A stretch of 64,000 nt of DNA from Macropodus opercularis. Lineage: Eukaryota > Chordata > Actinopteri > Anabantiformes > Osphronemidae. The stretch is from contig CM061097.1 in assembly GCA_030770545.1 (NCBI GenBank), positions 17,378,501 through 17,442,500 on the forward strand. The letters run 5' to 3'. The notes under the pieces were generated by a model. That model was not told the DNA's origin. It saw nothing but the letters and a program-made list of their open reading frames with translations, and did no database searches. Shown one piece after another: positions 1 to 12,542 of the stretch. Both the position numbers and the translations under genes were made by a program. The first letter of the stretch is position 1; every line of letters begins with the position of its first letter.

Positions 1-3000
1 CATGAAGCTGCTGCATCTTAATGCAAGCAATGCTGATGACGTTTTTATGCTAGACATTACCTAAATATATCCTTGAAGCAGGAAAACACCTTTAAAATGC
101 ATTAAAATTACTCTGATCAAAGTAGTGTTCATTTGATCTGAAATGCACAGAAACAGGAAACCGTTTTGGCACTGTTTCCAGCCTCAGTGATGCTTAAGCT
201 GCTGCATCTTAATGGAAGCAATGCTGATGAAGTTTTTGTGCTAGATATAATACAAATACATCCCTGAAGCAGGCAAATACCTTTAAAATGCATTTAAATT
301 GCTCTGATCAAAGTAGTGTTCTTTTGATCTGAAATGCACAGAAACAGGCGATTCTAAGCGTTTTGGCACTGTTTCCAGTCCCAGTGATGCTTTAAGCTTA
401 AGTTTTTGTGCTAGATATGATCCAAAAACATCCCTAAAGCAGGCAAACACCTTTAAAATGCATTAAAATCTTTTTGCTTAAATTAGTCTTCTTTTGGTCT
501 GAAATGCACAGAACAGACGATTCTACGCGTTTTGGCACTGTTTCCAGCCTCAGAGATGCTTTAGGCTGCTGTATCTTAATGCAAGCAATTCTAAGGAAGT
601 TTTTGTGCTAGATATGATCCAAATACATCCCTGAAACAGGCAAACACCTTTAAAATGCATTTAAGTTACTCTGATCAAAGTAGTGTTCTTTTGGTCTGAA
701 ATGCACAGAACAGGTGATTCTACGCGTTTTGGCACTGTAACCAGCCTCAGAGATGCTTTAGGCTGCTGTATCTTAATGCAAGCAATTCTAAGGAAGTTTT
801 TGTGCTAGATATGATCCAAATACATCCCTGAAGCAGGCAAACACCTTTAAAATGCATTTAAGTTACTCTGATCAAAGTAGTGTTCTTTTGGTCTGAAATG
901 TACAGAACAGGTGATTCTACGCGTTTTGGCACTGTAACCAGCCTCAGAGATGCTTTAGGCTGCTGTATCTTAATGCAAGCAATTCTAAGGAAGTTTTTGT
1001 GCTAGATATGATCCAAATACACCCCTGAAGCAGGCAAACACCTTTTAAATGCATTTAAGTTACTCTGATCAAAGTAGTGTTCTTTTGGTCTGAAATGCAC
1101 AGAACAGGCGATTCTAAGCGTTTTGGCACTGTTTCCAGCATCAGTGATGCTCTAAGCTGCTGCATCTTAATGCAAGCAATGCCAAAGAAGTTTTTGTGCT
1201 AGATATGATCCAAATACATCCCTGAAGCAGGCAAACACCTTTTAAATGCATTTAAGTTACTCTGATCAAAGTAGTGTTCTTTTGGTCTGAAATGCACAGA
1301 ACAGGCGATTCTAAGCGTTTTGGCACTGTTTCCAGCGTCAGTGATGCTCTAAGCTGCTGCATCTTAATACAAGCAATGCCAAAAAAGTTTTTGTGCTAGA
1401 TATGATCCAAATACACCCCTGAAGCAGGCAAACACCTTTAAAATGCATTAAAATATTTTTGCTTAAATTAGTCTTCTTTTGGTCTGAAATGCACAGAACA
1501 GACGATTCTACGCGTTTTGGCACTGTTTCCAGCCTCAGAGATGCTTTAGGCTGCTGTATCTTAATGCAAGCAATTCTAAGGAAGTTTTTGTGCTAGATAT
1601 GATCCAAATACATCCCTGAAGCAGGCAAACACCTTTAAAATGCATTTAAATCACTTTGACCAAAGTAGTGTTCTTTTGGTCTGAAATGCACAGAACAGGT
1701 GATTCTACGCGTTTTGGCACTGTAACCAGCCTCAGTGATGCATGAAGCTGCTGCATCTTAATGCAAGAAATGCCAAAGAAGTTTTTGTGTTAGATATGAT
1801 CCAAATACGTCCCTGAAGCAGGCAAACACCTTTAAAATGCATTTAAATCACTTTGACCAAAGTAGTGTTCTTTTGGTCTGAAATGCACAGAACAGGCGAT
1901 TCTACGCGTTTTAACAGTGTCCAGCCTCAGTGATGCTTAAGCTGCTGCATCTTAATGGAAGCAATGCTGATGAAGTTTTTGTGCTAGATATAATACAAAT
2001 ACATCCCTGAAGCAGGCAAATACCTTTAAAATGCATTTAAATTGCTCTGATCAAAGTAGTGTTCTTTTGATCTGAAATGCACAGAAACAGGCGATTCTAA
2101 GCGTTTTGGCACTGTTTCCAGTCCCAGTGATGCTTTAAGCTTAAGTTTTTGTGCTAGATATGATCCAAAAACATCCCTAAAGCAGGCAAACACCTTTAAA
2201 ATGCATTAAAATCTTTTTGCTTAAATTAGTCTTCTTTTGGTCTGAAATGCACAGAACAGACGATTCTACGCGTTTTGGCACTGTTTCCAGCCTCAGAGAT
2301 GCTTTAGGCTGCTGTATCTTAATGCAAGCAATTCTAAGGAAGTTTTTGTGCTAGATATGATCCACATACATCCCTGAAACAGGGAAATACCTTTAAAATG
2401 CATTTAAATTATTCTAAACAAAGTTGTGTTCTTTTGGTCTGAAATGCACAGAACAGACGATTCTACGCGTTTTGGCACTGTTTCCAGCCTCAGAGATGCT
2501 TTAGGCTGCTGTATCTTAATGCAAGCAATTCTAATGAAGTTTTTATGCTAGATATGATCCAAATACACCCCTGAAGCAGGCAAACACCTTTAAAATGCAT
2601 TTAAGTTACTCTGATCAAAGTAGGTATCTTTTGGTCTCAAATGCACAGAACAGGTGAATCTACGCGTTTTGGCACTGTTTCCAGCCTCAGTGATGCTCTA
2701 AGCTGCTGCATCTTAATACAAGCAATGCTGATGAAGTTTTTATGCTAGACATGTTCCAAATACATCCCTGAAGCAGGCAAACACCTTTTAAATGCATTTA
2801 AGTTACTCTGATCAAAGTAGTGTTCTTTTGGTTTGAAATGCACAGAACAGGCGATTCTACGCGTTTTGGCACTGTTTCCAGCCTTAGTGTTGCATTAGGC
2901 TGCTGTATCTTAATGCAAGCAATTCCAATTAAGTTTTTGAGCTAGATATGATCCAAATACATTCCTGAAGCAGGCAAACACCTTTTAAATGCATTTAAGT

Positions 3001-3483
3001 TACTCTGATCAAAGTAGTGTTCTTTTGGTCTGAAATGCACAGAACAGGCGATTCTAAGCGTTTTGGCACTGTTTCCAGCCTTAGTGTTGCATTAGGCTGC
3101 TGTATCTTAATGCAAGCAATTCCAATTAAGTTTTTGAGCTAGATATGATCCAAATACATTCCTGAAGCAGGCAATCACCTTTTAAATGCATTTAAGTTAC
3201 TCTGATCAAAGTAGTGTTCTTTTGGTCTGAAATGCACAGAACAGGCGATTCTAAGCGTTTTGGCACTGTTTCCAGCGTCAGTGATGCTCTAAGCTGCTGC
3301 ATCTTAATGCAAGCAATTCTAAGGAAGTTTTTGTGCTAGATATGATCCAAATACATCCCTGAAGCAGGCAAACACCTTTAAAATGCATTTAAGTTACTCT
3401 GATCAAAGTAGTGTTATTGTGGTCTGAAATGCACAGAAAAGGTGATTCTAAGCGTTTTGGCAATGTTTCCAGCCTCAGTGATG
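1..3483. repeat. Higher-order repeat block a1 of array A
   Basis: The block starts with the marker monomer carrying GATGACGTTTTTATGCTAG and TACCTAAATATATCC, which recurs at 3484, 5224 and 7752. Positions 1 to about 1545 read the same as 5224 to about 6768. Positions about 2487-3483 read the same as 6755-7751. This block carries about 955 bp of extra monomers relative to the block at 5224. Its short monomer near 400 has the variant GCTTAAG, shared with the block at 5224. Confidence 0.85.
1065..1261. repeat. Reference full-length satellite monomer (197 bp)
   Basis: A typical full-length unit, phased from CTGATCAAAG. Its landmarks in order are GATCAAAG (1067-1074), a TGAAATGCACAGAACAGG block, a C-rich CCAGC segment, GCTGCTGCATC, a TTTTTGTGCTAGATATGATCC block, and near its end an AT-rich patch. 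The equivalent patch of the preceding unit contains the perfect 14-bp palindrome TTAAATGCATTTAA at 1045-1058. The length is close to a nucleosome repeat length, as is common for centromere-type satellites. No CENP-B box is visible. Confidence 0.9.
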
Positions 3484-5223
3484 CATGAAGCTGCTGCATC
3501 TTAATGCAAGCAATGCTGATGACGTTTTTATGCTAGACATTACCTAAATATATCCTTGAAGCAGGAAAACACCTTTAAAATGCATTAAAATTACTCTGAT
3601 CAAAGTAGTGTTCATTTGATCTGAAATGCACAGAAACAGGAAACCGTTTTGGCACTGTTTCCAGCCTCAGTGATGCTTAAGCTGCTGCATCTTAATGGAA
3701 GCAATGCTGATGAAGTTTTTGTGCTAGATATAATACAAATACATCCCTGAAGCAGGCAAATACCTTTAAAATGCATTTAAATTGCTCTGATCAAAGTAGT
3801 GTTCTTTTGATCTGAAATGCACAGAAACAGGCGATTCTAAGCGTTTTGGCACTGTTTCCAGTCCCAGTGATGCTTTAAGCTGAAGTTTTTGTGCTAGATA
3901 TGATCCAAAAACATCCCTAAAGCAGGCAAACACCTTTAAAATGCATTAAAATCTTTTTGCTTAAATTAGTCTTCTTTTGGTCTGAAATGCACAGAACAGA
4001 CGATTCTACGCGTTTTGGCACTGTAACCAGCCTCAGAGATGCTTTAGGCTGCTGTATCTTAATGCAAGCAATTCTAAGGAAGTTTTTGTGCTAGATATGA
4101 TCCAAATACATCCCTGAAACAGGCAAACACCTTTAAAATGCATTTAAGTTACTCTGATCAAAGTAGTGTTCTTTTGGTCTGAAATGCACAGAACAGGTGA
4201 TTCTACGCGTTTTGGCACTGTAACCAGCCTCAGAGATGCTTTAGGCTGCTGTATCTTAATGCAAGCAATTCTAAGGAAGTTTTTGTGCTAGATATGATCC
4301 AAATACACCCCTGAAGCAGGCAAACACCTTTTAAATGCATTTAAGTTACTCTGATCAAAGTAGTGTTCTTTTGGTCTGAAATGCACAGAACAGGCGATTC
4401 TAAGCGTTTTGGCACTGTTTCCAGCATCAGTGATGCTCTAAGCTGCTGCATCTTATTGCAAGCAATTCTAATGAAGTTTTTATGCTAGATATGATCCAAA
4501 TACACCCCTGAAGCAGGCAAACACCTTTAAAATGCATTTAAGTTACTCTGATCAAAGTAGGTATCTTTTGGTCTGAAATGCACAGAACAGGTGAATCTAC
4601 GCGTTTTGGCACTGTTTCCAGCCTCAGTGATGCTCTAAGCTGCTGCATCTTAATACAAGCAATGCTGATGAAGTTTTTATGCTAGACATGTTCCAAATAC
4701 ATCCCTGAAGCAGGCAAACACCTTTTAAATGCATTTAAGTTACTCTGATCAAAGTAGTGTTCTTTTGGTCTGAAATGCACAGAACAGGCGATTCTAAGCG
4801 TTTTGGCACTGTTTCCAGCCTTAGTGTTGCATTAGGCTGCTGTATCTTAATGCAAGCAATTCCAATTAAGTTTTTGAGCTAGATATGATCCAAATACATT
4901 CCTGAAGCAGGCAATCACCTTTTAAATGCATTTAAGTTACTCTGATCAAAGTAGTGTTCTTTTGGTCTGAAATGCACAGAACAGGCGATTCTAAGCGTTT
5001 TGGCACTGTTTCCAGCGTCAGTGATGCTCTAAGCTGCTGCATCTTAATGCAAGCAATTCTAAGGAAGTTTTTGTGCTAGATATGATCCAAATACATCCCT
5101 GAAGCAGGCAAACACCTTTAAAATGCATTTAAGTTACTCTGATCAAAGTAGTGTTATTGTGGTCTGAAATGCACAGAAAAGGTGATTCTAAGCGTTTTGG
5201 CAATGTTTCCAGCCTCAGTGATG
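3484..5223. repeat. Higher-order repeat block b1 of array A
   Basis: A 1740-bp block of about eight full monomers and one shortened monomer. It opens with the GATGACG marker monomer. Its short monomer near 3880 has GCTGAAG instead of GCTTAAG, a variant shared with the block at 7752. The end of the block (about 4840-5223) matches the end of block a1. Confidence 0.85.
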
Positions 5224-7751
5224 CATGAAGCTGCTGCATCTTAATGCAAGCAATGCTGATGACGTTTTTATGCTAGACATTACCTAAATATATCCTTGAA
5301 GCAGGAAAACACCTTTAAAATGCATTAAAATTACTCTGATCAAAGTAGTGTTCATTTGATCTGAAATGCACAGAAACAGGAAACCGTTTTGGCACTGTTT
5401 CCAGCCTCAGTGATGCTTAAGCTGCTGCATCTTAATGGAAGCAATGCTGATGAAGTTTTTGTGCTAGATATAATACAAATACATCCCTGAAGCAGGCAAA
5501 TACCTTTAAAATGCATTTAAATTGCTCTGATCAAAGTAGTGTTCTTTTGATCTGAAATGCACAGAAACAGGCGATTCTAAGCGTTTTGGCACTGTTTCCA
5601 GTCCCAGTGATGCTTTAAGCTTAAGTTTTTGTGCTAGATATGATCCAAAAACATCCCTAAAGCAGGCAAACACCTTTAAAATGCATTAAAATCTTTTTGC
5701 TTAAATTAGTCTTCTTTTGGTCTGAAATGCACAGAACAGACGATTCTACGCGTTTTGGCACTGTTTCCAGCCTCAGAGATGCTTTAGGCTGCTGTATCTT
5801 AATGCAAGCAATTCTAAGGAAGTTTTTGTGCTAGATATGATCCAAATACATCCCTGAAACAGGCAAACACCTTTAAAATGCATTTAAGTTACTCTGATCA
5901 AAGTAGTGTTCTTTTGGTCTGAAATGCACAGAACAGGTGATTCTACGCGTTTTGGCACTGTAACCAGCCTCAGAGATGCTTTAGGCTGCTGTATCTTAAT
6001 GCAAGCAATTCTAAGGAAGTTTTTGTGCTAGATATGATCCAAATACATCCCTGAAGCAGGCAAACACCTTTAAAATGCATTTAAGTTACTCTGATCAAAG
6101 TAGTGTTCTTTTGGTCTGAAATGTACAGAACAGGTGATTCTACGCGTTTTGGCACTGTAACCAGCCTCAGAGATGCTTTAGGCTGCTGTATCTTAATGCA
6201 AGCAATTCTAAGGAAGTTTTTGTGCTAGATATGATCCAAATACACCCCTGAAGCAGGCAAACACCTTTTAAATGCATTTAAGTTACTCTGATCAAAGTAG
6301 TGTTCTTTTGGTCTGAAATGCACAGAACAGGCGATTCTAAGCGTTTTGGCACTGTTTCCAGCATCAGTGATGCTCTAAGCTGCTGCATCTTAATGCAAGC
6401 AATGCCAAAGAAGTTTTTGTGCTAGATATGATCCAAATACATCCCTGAAGCAGGCAAACACCTTTTAAATGCATTTAAGTTACTCTGATCAAAGTAGTGT
6501 TCTTTTGGTCTGAAATGCACAGAACAGGCGATTCTAAGCGTTTTGGCACTGTTTCCAGCGTCAGTGATGCTCTAAGCTGCTGCATCTTAATACAAGCAAT
6601 GCCAAAAAAGTTTTTGTGCTAGATATGATCCAAATACACCCCTGAAGCAGGCAAACACCTTTAAAATGCATTAAAATATTTTTGCTTAAATTAGTCTTCT
6701 TTTGGTCTGAAATGCACAGAACAGACGATTCTACGCGTTTTGGCACTGTTTCCAGCCTCAGAGATGCTTTAGGCTGCTGTATCTTAATGCAAGCAATTCT
6801 AATGAAGTTTTTATGCTAGATATGATCCAAATACACCCCTGAAGCAGGCAAACACCTTTAAAATGCATTTAAGTTACTCTGATCAAAGTAGGTATCTTTT
6901 GGTCTCAAATGCACAGAACAGGTGAATCTACGCGTTTTGGCACTGTTTCCAGCCTCAGTGATGCTCTAAGCTGCTGCATCTTAATACAAGCAATGCTGAT
7001 GAAGTTTTTATGCTAGACATGTTCCAAATACATCCCTGAAGCAGGCAAACACCTTTTAAATGCATTTAAGTTACTCTGATCAAAGTAGTGTTCTTTTGGT
7101 TTGAAATGCACAGAACAGGCGATTCTACGCGTTTTGGCACTGTTTCCAGCCTTAGTGTTGCATTAGGCTGCTGTATCTTAATGCAAGCAATTCCAATTAA
7201 GTTTTTGAGCTAGATATGATCCAAATACATTCCTGAAGCAGGCAAACACCTTTTAAATGCATTTAAGTTACTCTGATCAAAGTAGTGTTCTTTTGGTCTG
7301 AAATGCACAGAACAGGCGATTCTAAGCGTTTTGGCACTGTTTCCAGCCTTAGTGTTGCATTAGGCTGCTGTATCTTAATGCAAGCAATTCCAATTAAGTT
7401 TTTGAGCTAGATATGATCCAAATACATTCCTGAAGCAGGCAATCACCTTTTAAATGCATTTAAGTTACTCTGATCAAAGTAGTGTTCTTTTGGTCTGAAA
7501 TGCACAGAACAGGCGATTCTAAGCGTTTTGGCACTGTTTCCAGCGTCAGTGATGCTCTAAGCTGCTGCATCTTAATGCAAGCAATTCTAAGGAAGTTTTT
7601 GTGCTAGATATGATCCAAATACATCCCTGAAGCAGGCAAACACCTTTAAAATGCATTTAAGTTACTCTGATCAAAGTAGTGTTATTGTGGTCTGAAATGC
7701 ACAGAAAAGGTGATTCTAAGCGTTTTGGCAATGTTTCCAGCCTCAGTGATG
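5224..7751. repeat. Higher-order repeat block a2 of array A
   Basis: A 2528-bp block, equal in length to thirteen monomers less one shortened unit. Its first part matches positions 1-1545 at an offset of 5223, and its second part matches 2487-3483 at an offset of 4268. The two blocks are therefore related by a 955-bp gain or loss in the middle. This is the pattern expected from unequal exchange in register. Confidence 0.85.
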
Positions 7752-9470
7752 CATGAAGCTGCTGCATCTTAATGCAAGCAATGCTGATGACGTTTTTATG
7801 CTAGACATTACCTAAATATATCCTTGAAGCAGGAAAACACCTTTAAAATGCATTAAAATTACTCTGATCAAAGTAGTGTTCATTTGATCTGAAATGCACA
7901 GAAACAGGAAACCGTTTTGGCACTGTTTCCAGCCTCAGTGATGCTTAAGCTGCTGCATCTTAATGGAAGCAATGCTGATGAAGTTTTTGTGCTAGATATA
8001 ATACAAATACATCCCTGAAGCAGGCAAATACCTTTAAAATGCATTTAAATTGCTCTGATCAAAGTAGTGTTCTTTTGATCTGAAATGCACAGAAACAGGC
8101 GATTCTAAGCGTTTTGGCACTGTTTCCAGTCCCAGTGATGCTTTAAGCTGAAGTTTTTGTGCTAGATATGATCCAAAAACATCCCTAAAGCAGGCAAACA
8201 CCTTTAAAATGCATTAAAATCTTTTTGCTTAAATTAGTCTTCTTTTGGTCTGAAATGCACAGAACAGACGATTCTACGCGTTTTGGCACTGTTTCCAGCC
8301 TCAGAGATGCTTTAGGCTGCTGTATCTTAATGCAAGCAATTCTAAGGAAGTTTTTGTGCTAGATATGATCCAAATACATCCCTGAAGCAGGCAAACACCT
8401 TTAAAATGCATTTAAGTTACTCTGATCAAAGTAGTGTTCTTTTGGTCTGAAATGTACAGAACAGGTGATTCTACGCGTTTTGGCACTGTAACCAGCCTCA
8501 GAGATGCTTTAGGCTGCTGTATCTTAATGCAAGCAATTCTAAGGAAGTTTTTGTGCTAGATATGATCCAAATACACCCCTGAAGCAGGCAAACACCTTTT
8601 AAATGCATTTAAGTTACTCTGATCAAAGTAGTGTTCTTTTGGTCTGAAATGCACAGAACAGGCGATTCTAAGCGTTTTGGCACTGTTTCCAGCATCAGTG
8701 ATGCTCTAAGCTGCTGCATCTTAATGCAAGCAATGCCAAAGAAGTTTTTGTGCTAGATATGATCCAAATACATCCCTGAAGCAGGCAAACACCTTTTAAA
8801 TGCATTTAAGTTACTCTGATCAAAGTAGTGTTCTTTTGGTCTGAAATGCACAGAACAGGCGATTCTAAGCGTTTTGGCACTGTTTCCAGCGTCAGTGATG
8901 CTCTAAGCTGCTGCATCTTAATACAAGCAATGCCAAAAAAGTTTTTGTGCTAGATATGATCCAAATACACCCCTGAAGCAGGCAAACACCTTTAAAATGC
9001 ATTAAAATATTTTTGCTTAAATTAGTCTTCTTTTGGTCTGAAATGCACAGAACAGACGATTCTACGCGTTTTGGCACTGTTTCCAGCCTCAGAGATGCTT
9101 TAGGCTGCTGTATCTTAATGCAAGCAATTCTAAGGAAGTTTTTGTGCTAGATATGATCCAAATACATCCCTGAAGCAGGCAAACACCTTTAAAATGCATT
9201 TAAATCACTTTGACCAAAGTAGTGTTCTTTTGGTCTGAAATGCACAGAACAGGTGATTCTACGCGTTTTGGCACTGTAACCAGCCTCAGTGATGCATGAA
9301 GCTGCTGCATCTTAATGCAAGAAATGCCAAAGAAGTTTTTGTGTTAGATATGATCCAAATACGTCCCTGAAGCAGGCAAACACCTTTAAAATGCATTTAA
9401 ATCACTTTGACCAAAGTAGTGTTCTTTTGGTCTGAAATGCACAGAACAGGCGATTCTACGCGTTTTAACA
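7752..9470. repeat. Higher-order repeat block b2 of array A
   Basis: It opens with the GATGACG marker monomer and shares the GCTGAAG short-monomer variant with the block at 3484. Downstream it matches block a1 through about 9470, but with one monomer fewer: the offset to a1 changes from 7751 to 7554, a difference of 197. After TTAACAGTGTCCAGCC it continues into the less ordered end of the array. Confidence 0.8.
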
Positions 9471-10838
9471 GTGTCCAGCCTCAGTGATGCATGAAGCTGC
9501 TGCATCTTAATGCAAGCAATTCCAATTAAGTTTTTGTGCTAGATATGATCCACATACATCCCTGAAACAGGGAAATACCTTTAAAATGCATTTAAATTAT
9601 TCTAAACAAAGTTGTGTTCTTTTGGTCTGAAATGCACAGAACAGGCGATTCTAAGCGTTTTGGCACTGTTTCCAGCCCCAGTGATGCTTTAAGCTGCTGC
9701 ATTTTAATGCAAGCGATTCCAATTAAGTTTTTGTGCTAGACATGATCCAAATACATCCCTGAAGCAGGCAAACACCTTTAAAATGCATTTAAATCACTTT
9801 GACCAAAATAGTGTTCTTTTGGTCTGAAATGCACAGAACAGGCGATTCTAAGCGTTTTGGCACTGTTTCCAGCCTCAGTGATGCTTTAAGCTGCTGCATT
9901 TTAATGCAAGCAATTCCTATTAAGTTATTGTGCTAGATATAATAGAAATACATCCCTGAAGCAGGCAAATACCTTTAAAATGCATTTAAATTACTCTGAT
10001 CAAAGTAGTGTTCGTTTGGTTTGAAATGCACAGAAACAGGCGATTCTAAGCGTTTTGGCATTGTTTCCAGCCTCAGTGATGCTTGAAGCTGCTGCATCTT
10101 AATGGAAGCAATGCTGATGAAGTTTTTGTGCTCGATATAATACTAATACATCCCTGAAGCAGGCAAATACCTTTAAAATGCATTTAAATTACTCTGATCA
10201 AAGTAGTTTTCTTTTGGTCTGAAATGCACAGAACAGGCGATTCTACGCATTTTGGCACTGTTTCCAGCCCCAGTGATGCTTTAAGCTGCTGCATCTTAAT
10301 GCAACCAATGCTGATGAAGTTTTTGTGCTAGATATAATACAAATACATCCCTGAAGCAGGCAAACACATTTAAAATGCATTTAAATCACTTTTACCAAAG
10401 TAGTGTTCTTTTGGTCTGAAATGCACAGAACAGGCGATTCTAAGCGTTTTGGCACATTTTCCAGCCCCAGTGATGCTTTAAGCTGCTGCATTTTAATGCA
10501 AGCAATGCTGATGAAGTTTTTGTGCTAGATATAATAGAAATACATCCCTGAAGCAGGCAAATACCTTTAAAATGCATTTAAATTAATCTGATCAAAGTAG
10601 TGTTCTTTTGGTCTGAAATGCACAGAACAGGCGATTCTAAGCGTTTTGGCACTGTTTCCAGCCTCAGTGATGCTTTAAGCTGCTGCATCTTAATGCAAGC
10701 AATTCCAATAAAGTTTTTGTGCTAGATATGATCCAAATACATCCCTGAAGCAGGCAAACACCTTTAAAATGCATTAAAATCTCTTTGCTTAAAGTAGTGT
10801 TCTTTTGGTCTGAAACGCACAGAATAGGCGATTCTAAG

Positions 10839-11725
10839 TATTTGTTTTGTTTTTTGTTTTTTCCTTTTTTTAGTTATTCATTTATTTTTTTCAACTTTAC
10901 AAACATCAAAAGACATTACATCAACATCTACCCACAATTGTGTGTTTCTCAGTCAAACAGGGATCTTTGGGCGACATTAAAAGATGATCCTCTTTCCAGC
11001 TGACCCCATCTAGTGTCTCTCAGGTAGTCTTCTTTGAAAGATTTCCCATGTAATGCAAAGACAGTTCGCAGGTGGAGCCAAAGAGAGTTCTTAAATACCG
11101 CCCAGGCATCCAGCCGTTTCCCTTCATACAGTAAGCAATTACTGGAGAGTAGGTTTGCATGGCGTGCCAGTGCCAGTGTTGTATTGACTGCCAGCTGATT
11201 GACGTTACGAGGGCCACGCGTTACGTCGAAGAGCCATACTCAGTCACTGTTCCCTTGGCACGTGAAGTTGCAGGTAGTGAGCAGAAACCCCCACACACGA
11301 TTTTGCAGAATCGATTGTTTTGCAGATTTTGTAGCTTGGCACTCAGAGAGCAAATGCTCCAGGGTTTCTCGCTCGTAACCGCATCTGCAGCAGGATTCTG
11401 GAAAGCGGGCTCTATAGATGTGCTGCAGGACAACACCAGAGAGGATCCTTCTGTGTCTGATTTTAAAATCTGTGCTGAAGGTTGATGTAGTCCATCCATG
11501 GGCGATGCTCTGTGCTGGTGAGGAACTCCTTAACTGTCTTGATCCTAATGGTGTTTAAACGGTGTTTACTCTTTATGTGTAGGAGCTTCAGACCACCATG
11601 TGAGATGTCGGCTATCAGGGTCCTTTGTGCTACTAGGTTTTGCTTCGCCCTCCATAGAAACCGTGTGATGGCATGGTTCAGCTCCGGTAAAACCACATCG
11701 GGCAGGTCATGCACATGTAATGTGT
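10839..11725 (-). pseudogene. Tx1/L1-like LINE, 3' end: ORF2 C-terminus, 3' UTR and A-rich tail
   Basis: Read on the minus strand, 11714-11463 encodes an RT C-terminal (thumb and downstream) region with HAITRFLWRAKQN and GGLKLLHIKSKH, typical of L1/Tx1-clade ORF2. In the next frame (about 11480-11340) lies a CCRC-x8-H-x4-C knuckle, the cysteine-rich ORF2 C-terminus of this clade. A frame break separates the two, so this copy is dead. The 3' UTR follows to about 10900, and the element ends in an A-rich tail (T-rich on the plus strand) directly on satellite DNA. The RT core is missing; the rest of ORF2 resumes at about 14150 beyond a retroviral insertion. Confidence 0.88.
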
Positions 11726-11954
11726 GGTTGATCTTAGAGCAACTATTTACAGAGCATGTCCAGATGTTAGGAGAAAAAACAGCTCAACATGTGAAAAAGT
11801 TAGGGCAGTGCTAAGGTCTAGTAGGGAGTCAGGTTATGTATAGCAGCTGGCCTTAACCCAGGAGCCAGGTCAGACGAGATAGATGAGTTATCAGAGACAC
11901 CCGAAGTTTATTTGAAGGCAGTGAACATTTCAGATAGAGATCCCTGCTGTACAA

Positions 11955-12542
11955 GTGATCTGCATGTCAGAGGTAGATATGACCCATAATCCCGCTGGGA
12001 AACCAGTGACGTCATCCAGAGTGAAGGAGGCACGTGAGGATATTCAGCCTGGCAGCCTGGTTGCAGTCATCATCAGTGGTTTGCCACCATCTCAGAGCAA
12101 ACTAAGAGAAGCTGGGAGACTGTGTAACATGTCATGTGATCATTTCACTGGTCATGTGGTGGATGCTGTAACAAAGTTGTTTGCTAATGCCGTCCATCAG
12201 AAGCAGACAGATAAGGAGCCAGCAAACGAACTGGAACACCAGCCGTCGAAGAAGAAGAAGAGGAAAAGACAGGCACTGGTGACCCCTGCTGAACGAGCCC
12301 AAGCGCTTCAGACATCAGCCACGACACCCGTCATGGCCGAGGCCCAGGTGAAATACATCCAGCCAGGATGGTGGACAGGACCGAGAGGAGGGTTTCCTAC
12401 CGACCGGGGCAGAGGAGGAAGTGCAGGAGCTGGAAGATGTTACAGCTGTGGAAGACTTGGACATGTAAGAGATCAGTGTCCTACGTGGATTAGTGGCAAA
12501 CTCCACCTGAATGAACCAAGGATACGAAGGCAGAATCCCTGA
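11955..12542 (+). pseudogene. Retroviral gag C-terminal part with CCHC nucleocapsid knuckle
   Basis: An open frame of 195 codons. Its order is a capsid-side segment of unclear fold (residues 1-85), a lysine/arginine-rich stretch (KKKKRKR, about residues 98-104), a Gly/Arg-rich linker (about 140-160), then one zinc knuckle C-x2-C-x4-H-x4-C at residues 162-175, and a short basic tail. One CCHC knuckle behind a basic linker is the signature of a retroviral nucleocapsid, which binds genomic RNA in the particle. Gag sequence upstream (about 11735-11960) is in other frames with stops, so this is a truncated gene and not a full-length gag. The same frame is open in all four cassettes. Confidence 0.78.

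Larger units (their letters stand above)
1..10838. repeat. Satellite array A, 197-bp monomer with higher-order repeats
   Basis: Head-to-tail tandem array. The recurring string CTGATCAAAG lies at 671, 868, 1065 and 1262, exactly 197 bp apart. Monomers differ by block-specific variants, for example CTACGCG versus CTAAGCG, and CATTTAAGT versus CATTTAAAT. Each higher-order block also holds one shortened monomer of about 170 bp. Distinct variants recur in the same order, so the array grew by multi-monomer duplication. From about 9480 the order becomes less regular towards the cassette junction. Short open frames on the minus strand are by-products of the repeat; 197 is not a multiple of three, so no frame survives from monomer to monomer. 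I recognise no named satellite family. Confidence 0.97.

Noticed and set aside
1338..9077. Minus-strand open frames of 60-82 codons repeated through the satellite (PKRVESSVLCISDQ-type translations)
   Set aside because: They repeat because the DNA repeats. The 197-bp period shifts frame every monomer, frames end within one or two monomers, and shortened monomers and indels break them freely. There is no sign of coding constraint.
1..10838. CRISPR array
   Set aside because: Units are contiguous 197-bp tandem monomers without short repeats separated by unique spacers, and the surrounding elements are eukaryotic.
11159..11814. Plus-strand frames over the LINE 3' part (MACQCQCC..., MLVRNSLTV...)
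   Set aside because: They are antisense shadows of the minus-strand ORF2 C-terminus, which has clear L1/Tx1 motifs.
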